This document shows, one piece after another, positions 7,162 to 12,263 of a stretch of DNA of 12,263 nucleotides. Both the position numbers and the translations under genes were made by a program. The stretch lies in NCBI GenBank assembly GCA_031423755.1, contig JANPGC010000271.1, positions 1 to 12,263 on the forward strand, in the 5' to 3' direction. This stretch comes from JANMEX01 sp031423755 (GTDB lineage Bacteria; Pseudomonadota; Alphaproteobacteria; Rhizobiales; Rhizobiaceae). The notes under the pieces were generated by a model. That model saw only the letters and a list, made by a program, of their open reading frames with translations, had not been told where the DNA came from and did no database searches. Each line of letters starts with the position of its first letter. The first letter of the stretch is position 1.

Positions 7162-8745
7162 ATGCTGGACATTCCAACCGATCACCATGCAGATGGCGGC
7201 ATGGCAGGTTCCGGCAATCGTCAATCAGGAATACGGAAGGCGAGCGAGCCGCGGCGCACGCCGGGCATGTTGCCGTTTGCCGCAGCAGGCCTGTTTGTGG
7301 CTGCGGTCGCCTTGTTCGGAACGGCGTCTGCGTCATGGCTGCCGGCAACGGGATTGCCGCTGTTGTTTCTCGTGGCAGTGCTTGGCAGCGCAGCGACGTT
7401 CGGGTTGTGGCCGGGCATTGCCGCAGCGGCGTTCGCGTTTGCGACCTATAATTTTCTGTTTGTTGAACCGCTTTATACGCTCAGGGTCGGCAGCGCTGCA
7501 GACGTGCTGGCTTTGTCGCTGTTCCTGTTCACAGCCGCGCTCACCGGATGGCTGGCAGGACGGGCGCGCGATGAGGCCGACGCTGCAACACGGCGAGCGG
7601 CGCATCTTGGCGAGTTGTCCGCATTTTCGGCTGAGCTTGGCGATTGTGTTTCCGCGCACGATGTCATGGCCGCGTTTGTTCATCACGCCTTCAGGGTGTC
7701 CAGCACGCCGGTTGTGGTGATGCAGCAGAGCGGCCAGACCATTGCGGCCGCAACGGCGGAACCAGCGGACACTGCTGTTGATGACTTGAGCATGCAGGCC
7801 TGCGAGCGGGCATTTCGCTATGGCAGCGAACAGGCCGCCACCGCGCCCGGTTGGCAGGGCAGCCGGTTCGGATTCCATCCTATTGTCATTGATGCCAAGG
7901 TCGTTGCCGTTGCGGGTATCGGCACACCTGAGCTAGACCGGCAGCGCGCAGCGGAAATCGACCAGACTGTGACCACGATGGTTGCGCAAGCTGCATCGGC
8001 AATCGGCCGCATATCACAAATGCAGGCTATGGAAGCGGCGCGGGTTCATGCCGATCAGGAAACGCTGCGTGCAGGACTTCTCTCGTCGCTGTCGCACGAT
8101 CTGCGCACGCCACTGGCCACCATACTCGGTTCCGTCTCGACCCTGCGAGAACTTGGCCACGCGATGCCGGAAGCTGCGCGGATGGACCTGCTTGCTGCTA
8201 CGGAAGAAGAAACGCGGCGGCTTGCCCGCTACGTTGATGATCTGTTGACAATGACACGGCTGAAGACGGGCCTCAAACCGCAACTCACGATGATTGAGCC
8301 GGGTGATGCCGCCCACTCAGCAGTCACGCGTGCGCGGGCCGCCTATCCGGGATGCCGGTTCGAACTGACTATGGAAGTGAGCTTGCCAAAGGTCTCGAGC
8401 GACCCCGCCTTGGTCGAACAGGCCCTGTTCAACCTGTTGGACAATGCAGCGAAATTTTCAGACTCCAAGCCCGTATTTCTTATGGGCACGCAAGAAAATG
8501 GCGGCGTGCGCTTTGACATTTCTGACCAAGGTCCGGGGATAGCGCCCGAGGTGCAGACGATGATTTTTGATCCGCTGTTTCGCGGGCGGGACAGCGGCAA
8601 GAGCGGCACCGGACTTGGTCTTGCCATCGTCAAATCGATTGCCGAAACATTGGGTGGCGCGATCAGTGTCAGAAGCCCGGCAAAGGCTGGCAAAGGGTCG
8701 GCTTTCTCGCTGTTTTTGCCCGCCAACGGGACGGTATCGCCATGA
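7162..8745 (+). CDS. short KdpD-like sensor histidine kinase (DUF4118-GAF-HisKA-HATPase)
   Basis: This 527-residue inner-membrane kinase matches only the C-terminal half of KdpD (E. coli 894 residues). Membrane helices of the DUF4118 module occupy about 37-133, with the family-typical FATYNFLFVEPLYTL (92-106). A GAF-like region follows (about 145-285), then HisKA with phospho-acceptor His312 in SSLSHDLRTPLATILGS, and the ATPase domain with N-box NLLDNAAKFS (Asn428), DQGPGI (455-460) and GTGLGLAIV (482-490). The N-terminal KdpD nucleotide-binding domain and the USP domain are absent, and the divergent kup gene leaves no room for them. I chose the ATG at 7162, with AAGGA ten bases upstream; an in-frame ATG at 7201 has no visible ribosome site. 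Its stop overlaps the regulator's start (ATGA). It probably senses K+ or ionic conditions, but the signal is not established. Confidence 0.9.
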   Translation: MLDIPTDHHADGGMAGSGNRQSGIRKASEPRRTPGMLPFAAAGLFVAAVALFGTASASWLPATGLPLLFLVAVLGSAATFGLWPGIAAAAFAFATYNFLFVEPLYTLRVGSAADVLALSLFLFTAALTGWLAGRARDEADAATRRAAHLGELSAFSAELGDCVSAHDVMAAFVHHAFRVSSTPVVVMQQSGQTIAAATAEPADTAVDDLSMQACERAFRYGSEQAATAPGWQGSRFGFHPIVIDAKVVAVAGIGTPELDRQRAAEIDQTVTTMVAQAASAIGRISQMQAMEAARVHADQETLRAGLLSSLSHDLRTPLATILGSVSTLRELGHAMPEAARMDLLAATEEETRRLARYVDDLLTMTRLKTGLKPQLTMIEPGDAAHSAVTRARAAYPGCRFELTMEVSLPKVSSDPALVEQALFNLLDNAAKFSDSKPVFLMGTQENGGVRFDISDQGPGIAPEVQTMIFDPLFRGRDSGKSGTGLGLAIVKSIAETLGGAISVRSPAKAGKGSAFSLFLPANGTVSP

Positions 8746-9434
8746 CAGGCAGACTGCGCATTCTTGTGGTCGACGACGAGCCGCAGATCCGCCGGTTTCT
8801 GCGCCATGCCCTCGAAGCGTCCAGTTATGAGCCGGTTTTCGCGGAGACTGCGGCAGAGGCATTGACGGCGGTCAAGCGTTCAAAACCGGCAGCGGTTGTG
8901 CTTGATCTTGGTCTGCCCGATCTTGATGGCAAGCTGGTGATTGGCCAGCTTCGCCAGACATCCTCCGTGCCGATCATCGTCCTGTCTGCGCGGGATCAGG
9001 AAGCTGAGAAGATTGCGGCGTTTGATCTTGGTGCCAATGACTACGTCGTCAAGCCATTCGGCATCGGCGAGTTTCTGGCGCGGCTGCGCGCAGTGCTGCG
9101 GTCAAGCCAGCCTGAGAGCGCGCCGGTCGGAGTGCTGACCAGTGGCCCGATCTTGATCAATCCGGAGCGCCACGAGGCGATGAAGAATGGCGCGCCAATC
9201 CGCCTTACGCCGAAGGAGTTTGATCTCCTGTCACTGCTCGTCCGCCACGCGGGCCGTGTGCTGACGCACAGAAATATATTGGAGACGGTCTGGGGACCGG
9301 CGCACCTTGAGGACGTCGCCTATCTTCGCGTGTTCGTGGGCCAGTTGCGCCAGAAGATCGAGGATACACCATCGGAACCCGCGCTGATCCAGACGGAGCC
9401 TGGAATCGGCTATCGGTTTGCTGATGGAGGCTGA
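8742..9434 (+). CDS. KdpE-like OmpR-family response regulator
   Basis: This 230-residue cytosolic regulator has a receiver domain (about 5-118) with acidic residues Asp11 and Asp12, phospho-acceptor Asp55 in VVLDLGLPDLDG, Ser82 and the conserved Lys104 in YVVKPF. A winged-helix DNA-binding domain follows (about 130-229), with LTPKEFDLLSLLVRHAGRVL and the C-terminal IQTEPGIGYRF typical of the OmpR/PhoB class and close to KdpE. The ATG overlaps the kinase stop by four bases, so kinase and regulator are translationally coupled cognate partners. The likely DNA target is the repeat array between kup and the kinase, which is inference. Its stop lies three bases from the stop of the convergent glutamate-synthase-like gene, with no terminator between, so transcripts must overlap. 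kdpFABC is not in the window. Confidence 0.92.
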   Translation: MTGRLRILVVDDEPQIRRFLRHALEASSYEPVFAETAAEALTAVKRSKPAAVVLDLGLPDLDGKLVIGQLRQTSSVPIIVLSARDQEAEKIAAFDLGANDYVVKPFGIGEFLARLRAVLRSSQPESAPVGVLTSGPILINPERHEAMKNGAPIRLTPKEFDLLSLLVRHAGRVLTHRNILETVWGPAHLEDVAYLRVFVGQLRQKIEDTPSEPALIQTEPGIGYRFADGG

Positions 9435-9437
9435 GTA

Positions 9438-11081
9438 TCACCCGCCATGCAGAGCGGCAAATGTATCCGCTCTTGCCCTCATCCATGCGCCCTTGAACCG
9501 CACATCATCGGTGCCTGCCAGCAATTCGCCCTTTTTCAGCGGCGGGTAGAGGTCCATGAAGCTCTTCACTTTCCCTTCGCCAACGCGCTTGTGGAAGTGG
9601 AAGCGGCGGAAGCCGGAGGGGTGGGTGAGGCCCGCGCCGCCAACGACTTCGGCGAGCGCCATCAGGGTCTTCTCGTGGAACTGTTTCACGCGCGCCGCCT
9701 TGTCCGGGACGACGAGCGCCTTCTGGCGCTCCGGGTCCTGCGTGGCGACGCCCGTCGGGCAGTGATCCGTGTGGCAGGTCTGGCTCTGGATGCAGCCGAC
9801 GGCGAACATGAAGGCGCGGGCCATGTTTATCCAGTCCGCCCCGAGTGCCATGGTGCGGGCAATGTCGAAGGCTGAAATCATCATGCCGGATGCGCCGATC
9901 TTGATGCGGTCGCGAAGGCCCGCGCCGACCAGCGCAAAATGCACGAAGGTGAGCGCCTCCTGCAGCGGCATCCCCATATGGTCGATGAACTCGGAAGGGG
10001 CAGCGCCAGTGCCGCCCTCCTTGCCGTCCACGACAATGAAATCCGGCGTGACGCCGGTTTCCAGCATGGCTTTGACGACGGCAAGAAACTCGTGCCGCTG
10101 GCCGATGCACAGCTTGAAGCCGACGGGCTTGCCATCCGACAATTCGCGCAGCTGACTGATAAAGCCGATCAACTCGAGCGGCGTTGAAAAGGCCGGATGG
10201 GCGGCGGGCGAGATGCAGTCGCGACCCATCGGGATGCCGCGCATTTCGGCAATCTCGGGCGTAATTTTCGCAGCAGGCAAGACGCCGCCATGGCCGGGCT
10301 TTGCGCCTTGCGAGAGCTTTATCTCAATCATCTTGATCTGCGGCTCGGCGGCGCGGGCCTTGAACTTTTCCGCCGAAAAAGTCCCGTCGTCATTGCGGCA
10401 GCCGAAATAGCCGGAACCAAGCTCCCAGATCAGATCGCCGCCATGCTGGCGGTGGTAGGGCGAAGCGCCGCCCTCGCCGGTGTCGTGGGCGAAGCCACCC
10501 ATCTTCGCGCCCCTGTTCAGCGCCTGAATGGCATTGGCGGAAAGGGAGCCGAAGCTCATTGCGGAGATGTTCAACACCGAAGACGAATAGGGCTGGCGGC
10601 AATCCGGCCCGCCGATGGTGACGCGGAAATCATGACCGGTGACATGCGTCGGGGCCATCGAATGCGAGAGCCACTCATAGTTCGGCTCATAGACATCGAA
10701 CTCGGTGCCGAACGGGCGCTTGTCGAGCTGACCTTTGGCGCGTTGGTAGACAAGGCTGCGCTTGTCGCGCGGGAACGGTCGGCCATCCTTTTCACCTTCA
10801 AAAAAGTACTGCCGGATTTTCGGGCGCAGCTCTTCCATCAGATAGCGGAAATGGCCGGAAATCGGATAGTTGCGCAGGATCGAGCGCTTCTCCTGACTGA
10901 TGTCGCGGATGCCGAGCGCGGTGAGGCCGCCGAACAGCAGCAGTGGCAACAGAAGCAACGACACCGTGCGCGGCGCGGCCAGCATTTCAATGAGGATGAC
11001 GACGACCATCACAGCCGACACTGTCAGAGGCAGCATGCGAAGCATGAGCGCGTTCTTGAGCGTTGCCAGATTAAAGCCCAT
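9438..11081 (-). CDS. membrane-anchored FMN-binding glutamate synthase family protein
   Basis: The protein corresponds to the FMN/Fe-S synthase domain of the glutamate synthase large subunit, without the glutaminase domain or the C-terminal GXGXG domain; B. subtilis YerD is a comparable stand-alone protein. Numbered from the chosen start (547 residues), two hydrophobic helices lie at about 15-36 and 40-58. The catalytic barrel includes NISAMSFGSLS, DTGEGGASPYH, KPGHGGVLPAAK, VDGKEGGTGAAP and IGASGMM. The Fe-S cluster motif CIQSQTCHTDHCPTGVATQ has Cys430, Cys436 and Cys441 in the C-x5-C-x4-C spacing of glutamate synthase. I preferred the ATG at 11081 because GGGAGG sits about six bases upstream; in-frame ATG (11105) and TTG (11144) starts lack such a site. 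Whether it makes glutamate, or uses ammonia or another amine donor, is unknown. Confidence 0.9.
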   Translation of the reverse strand: MGFNLATLKNALMLRMLPLTVSAVMVVVILIEMLAAPRTVSLLLLPLLLFGGLTALGIRDISQEKRSILRNYPISGHFRYLMEELRPKIRQYFFEGEKDGRPFPRDKRSLVYQRAKGQLDKRPFGTEFDVYEPNYEWLSHSMAPTHVTGHDFRVTIGGPDCRQPYSSSVLNISAMSFGSLSANAIQALNRGAKMGGFAHDTGEGGASPYHRQHGGDLIWELGSGYFGCRNDDGTFSAEKFKARAAEPQIKMIEIKLSQGAKPGHGGVLPAAKITPEIAEMRGIPMGRDCISPAAHPAFSTPLELIGFISQLRELSDGKPVGFKLCIGQRHEFLAVVKAMLETGVTPDFIVVDGKEGGTGAAPSEFIDHMGMPLQEALTFVHFALVGAGLRDRIKIGASGMMISAFDIARTMALGADWINMARAFMFAVGCIQSQTCHTDHCPTGVATQDPERQKALVVPDKAARVKQFHEKTLMALAEVVGGAGLTHPSGFRRFHFHKRVGEGKVKSFMDLYPPLKKGELLAGTDDVRFKGAWMRARADTFAALHGG

Positions 11082-11165
11082 GCCGACCCTCCCAAATCCC
11101 GTCATGATGTCCGCTAATGCACCATCATTGCGCGGGGATGACAAGGGCGGAGAAAACAGGGGCTT

Positions 11166-11195
11166 GAAAACAAAACACCCGCCAGTTGGCGGGTG
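11166..11195 (-). terminator. rho-independent terminator of the DUF1127 transcript
   Basis: CACCCGCC (11176-11183) and GGCGGGTG (11188-11195) form a perfect 8-bp GC-rich stem with a four-base loop. Read on the minus strand it is followed by TTTTGTTTTC (11175 down to 11166), a strong U-rich tail. It lies 51 bases past the DUF1127 stop and upstream of the glutamate-synthase-like gene on the same strand, so the two genes are probably separate units. The rest of the gap 11082-11246 shows no other clear signal. Confidence 0.88.
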
Positions 11196-11246
11196 CGGAT
11201 GGGCGAGGCGCTTGGCCTTTATAACTTGGCGGTGAGGCCGAAATTG

Positions 11247-11390
11247 TTATTTCACAGCCTGGCGTGCGATTTCGCGGATGTTGGCGCGGGCAATGCCGAT
11301 GTCGGCCAGATCGCGGTTTGACAGTGTGCTGAGTTCAGCAAACGCGTTGCGGTAATTGCGCCAGTTGCGATACGAATTCATCATGTTCAT
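11247..11390 (-). CDS. DUF1127 small basic protein, 47 residues
   Basis: Translation of the minus strand from the ATG at 11390 gives 47 residues with the DUF1127 layout: an Arg/Asn/Trp-rich start (MNMMNSYRNWRNYRN), then AELSTLSNRDLADIGIAR and a basic end NIREIARQAVK. The start has a textbook AAAGGAG seven bases upstream. DUF1127 proteins are abundant in alphaproteobacteria; members have been linked to RNA turnover in Rhodobacter and to phosphate metabolism through PhoR in Agrobacterium. The role of this copy cannot be told from sequence. It is a single-gene unit with its own terminator. Its leader contains an imperfect palindrome at 11408-11425 (GAAGC, ACCGGT, GCTTC), and a possible operator lies 65 bases upstream of the start. 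The family call is strong. Confidence 0.9.
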   Translation of the reverse strand: MNMMNSYRNWRNYRNAFAELSTLSNRDLADIGIARANIREIARQAVK

Positions 11391-11454
11391 TTTGTTTCTC
11401 CTTTCGAGAAGCTACCGGTCGCTTCTTTGTTTGACCGATGACATGAAGATAGTT

Positions 11455-11466
11455 GAAAGCGCTTTC
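11455..11466. promoter_or_regulatory. perfect 12-bp palindrome GAAAGCGCTTTC, LacI-type operator look
   Basis: The sequence GAAAGCGCTTTC at 11455-11466 is a perfect palindrome centred on CG, within TTGAAAGCGCTTTCGA. LacI-family regulators commonly recognise AANCGNTT-like palindromes, and this fits that pattern. It lies upstream of the DUF1127 gene, where a promoter is expected (a loose TATCTT follows it on the minus strand), and about 90 bases downstream of ccdB. No LacI-family gene is in the window. The remaining gap 11391-11553 holds the DUF1127 leader and the hairpin past ccdB listed separately. Confidence 0.4.
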
Positions 11467-11483
11467 GATTTGTAGGTCAGATA

Positions 11484-11511
11484 TTGCAGTGCAGCAGTGC
11501 GCTGAGTGCAA
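11484..11511 (-). terminator. imperfect hairpin downstream of ccdB, possible transcript end
   Basis: TTGCA (11484-11488) pairs with TGCAA (11507-11511), and CAGC inside pairs with GCTG, giving an interrupted stem about 45 bases past the ccdB stop. There is no long U-tract, so its role as a terminator is uncertain. Confidence 0.25.
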
Positions 11512-11553
11512 TGGTTTACGGAGAACTATGCGAAAAGTGCGCAGACGCTCTGC

Positions 11554-11853
11554 TCAAAAGCCTTGGAAGAGCATGTCCAAAGCCTCGGTGATTGTATTAT
11601 CCTGCACACGGAGCGTGGCGACCAGCGGGCCGAGTTCAGCCACAGGGATCGCCGAGATGTATTGGGTGACCATGAGGTGCCTGAGGCCCTCGACTTCAAA
11701 GACCGGGTTGAGCCGGTGCGCTGGTTTGGGCGCGGCTGCCGGCGCCATCAGCGGCACCACGACGCGCACGTTGAGATGGTCCAAAATGTCATTCTGGACA
11801 TCGAGCAAATAGCCGCCGCCATTGCGGTTGCGGAAGACATCAAACCGCGCCAT
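11554..11853 (-). CDS. ccdB: CcdB-family toxin of a type II toxin-antitoxin system
   Basis: CcdB of the F plasmid poisons DNA gyrase by trapping the GyrA-DNA complex. This 99-residue protein aligns with it along its length: MARFDVFRNRNGGGYLLDVQ at the start, VVVPLMAP in the middle, and NTITEALDMLFQGF at the end against F-plasmid NDIKNAINLMFWGI with no gap. The toxic C-terminal triplet of F CcdB, Trp99-Gly100-Ile101, is Gln97-Gly98-Phe99 here, so the key tryptophan is missing and gyrase poisoning may be altered. The start ATG lies six bases after the ccdA stop, with GGGAG in the gap as ribosome site, so the pair is co-translated. The frame is intact and there are no signs of decay. The family call is secure; activity is untested. 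Confidence 0.9.
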   Translation of the reverse strand: MARFDVFRNRNGGGYLLDVQNDILDHLNVRVVVPLMAPAAAPKPAHRLNPVFEVEGLRHLMVTQYISAIPVAELGPLVATLRVQDNTITEALDMLFQGF

Positions 11854-11859
11854 CTCCCG

Positions 11860-12102
11860 TCAGAACTGCCGGTATTTGGCGAGCGGCAGACCGTGCTTTT
11901 CAACCCACGCATTTGAACTTTCCAACGCCTCGCGGTTCTCCGCCAGCCAACGGCGGTTCTTTTCCTTCCGCACGGCTTCAGCAATTCCCGTCTCGGCGGC
12001 GCGTGAGACGTTGATGTCGAGCGCCTTGGCGTCTGCCAGAACCGCAGCATCTATGGAGAGGTTTGCGGCCTTGCGGACGGCAGTTTCGTTTTTCGCCAGC
12101 AT
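11860..12102 (-). CDS. ccdA: CcdA-family antitoxin
   Basis: The 80-residue protein has an N-terminal ribbon-helix-helix DNA-binding part (about 10-50: NLSIDAAVLADAKALDINVSR) and a disordered charged C-terminal tail (about 52-80: WLAENREALESSNAWVEKHG) that in CcdA binds and neutralises CcdB. The tail resembles F-plasmid CcdA, which carries AENQEGMAE at the same place. The start at 12102 is set by AAGGAG about eight bases upstream; the open frame extends another 50 codons but runs into the lepA start and has no family match. CcdA and the CcdA-CcdB complex repress their own promoter in the known system, and the CATAC repeats directly upstream are the likely operator. It is transcribed divergently from lepA. 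Confidence 0.9.
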   Translation of the reverse strand: MLAKNETAVRKAANLSIDAAVLADAKALDINVSRAAETGIAEAVRKEKNRRWLAENREALESSNAWVEKHGLPLAKYRQF

Positions 12103-12105
12103 GAT

Positions 12106-12149
12106 GCATACTCCTTGCACATACAATATGCGCATACTGTCACGCATAC
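12106..12149. promoter_or_regulatory. four CATAC repeats upstream of ccdA, putative autoregulatory operator
   Basis: CATAC begins at 12107, 12120, 12133 and 12145, spaced 13, 13 and 12 bases; three copies are GCATAC and one is ACATAC. The palindrome TATGCGCATA (12127-12136) overlaps the third copy. The array covers the ccdA ribosome binding site and the region where the promoter must lie, in the lepA/ccdA divergent gap. Ribbon-helix-helix antitoxins commonly bind short repeats side by side, so this is the best operator candidate. The assignment is inference from position and regularity. Confidence 0.5.
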
Positions 12150-12195
12150 AACCCTGTCCTTGCCATTTCGTCCCCGCCCCGCTAAACGCGCGCCT

Positions 12196-12263
12196 ATGAC
12201 AACTCCCCTCTCCCACATCCGCAATTTCTCCATCGTCGCCCATATTGATCATGGCAAATCCAC
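12196..12263 (+). CDS. lepA: elongation factor 4 (LepA), 5' end only
   Basis: The first 22 codons read MTTPLSHIRNFSIVAHIDHG followed by KS and the first bases of a Thr codon, the highly conserved N-terminus of LepA/EF4, a translational GTPase that acts on the ribosome. The block AHIDHGKST (15-23) is the G1/P-loop, and the DH variant in front of GK is typical of this family. The gene continues beyond the right edge. No strong Shine-Dalgarno is seen before the ATG. It is core chromosome, so the adjacent ccdAB pair is chromosomal, not plasmid-borne. Confidence 0.93.
   Translation, partial: MTTPLSHIRNFSIVAHIDHGKS

Noticed and set aside
10197..11117. 306-codon plus-strand open frame opposite the glutamate-synthase-like gene
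   Set aside because: It is antisense to a protein with clear FMN and Fe-S motifs; its translation is low-complexity, His/Arg-rich and matches no family I know.
12103..12252. N-terminal extension of ccdA through the lepA start
   Set aside because: It would overlap lepA and its operator-like repeats, and the added 50 residues resemble no antitoxin.

Overview
The window is about 12.3 kb of high-GC chromosomal sequence, most likely from an alphaproteobacterium of the order Hyphomicrobiales (Rhizobiales; Mesorhizobium/Phyllobacteriaceae-like). This is inferred from the intergenic RIME-like palindromic repeat, the 47-codon DUF1127 gene, the protein flavour and a GC content near 60%. Nothing in the window names a species. 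Both edges cut genes.

Layout: (1) 1-1469, plus strand: the 3' part of a permuted NlpC/P60 (YiiX-like) cysteine hydrolase gene, overlapped by a gene for a membrane-anchored LssY C-terminal-domain protein. (2) 1470-1774: a non-coding gap with an inverted pair of RIME-like repeats. (3) 1775-3619: ilvD, dihydroxy-acid dehydratase of branched-chain amino acid synthesis, ending at a hairpin shared with the convergent gene. (4) 3695-4999, minus: a secreted protein with a PPC-like domain, two near-identical SH3 domains (a 297-bp tandem duplication) and an unrecognised C-terminal region. (5) 5154-7058, minus: kup, a K+ uptake permease. (6) 7162-9434, plus, divergent from kup: a sensor kinase matching only the C-terminal half of KdpD, translationally coupled to a KdpE/OmpR-type response regulator. 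The kup/kinase gap holds three phased GCATAAGG boxes. (7) 9438-11081, minus: a membrane-anchored, FMN/Fe-S glutamate-synthase-like protein. (8) 11247-11390, minus: a DUF1127 small protein with a good terminator and an upstream GAAAGCGCTTTC palindrome. (9) 11554-12102, minus: a chromosomal ccdAB toxin-antitoxin pair with a CATAC repeat array upstream. (10) 12196 to the right edge: the first 22 codons of lepA.

The most interesting part is the kup / short-KdpD / KdpE block. Potassium uptake and a Kdp-like two-component system share one 103-bp divergent promoter region, the kinase lacks the KdpD and USP input domains, no kdpFABC genes are present here, and the control region carries helically phased direct repeats of the kind OmpR/PhoB-family regulators bind. 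A dedicated K+-sensing circuit controlling Kup is plausible but is inference. The rest is ordinary core and accessory chromosome. I see no CRISPR array, rRNA, tRNA, insertion sequence or prophage.
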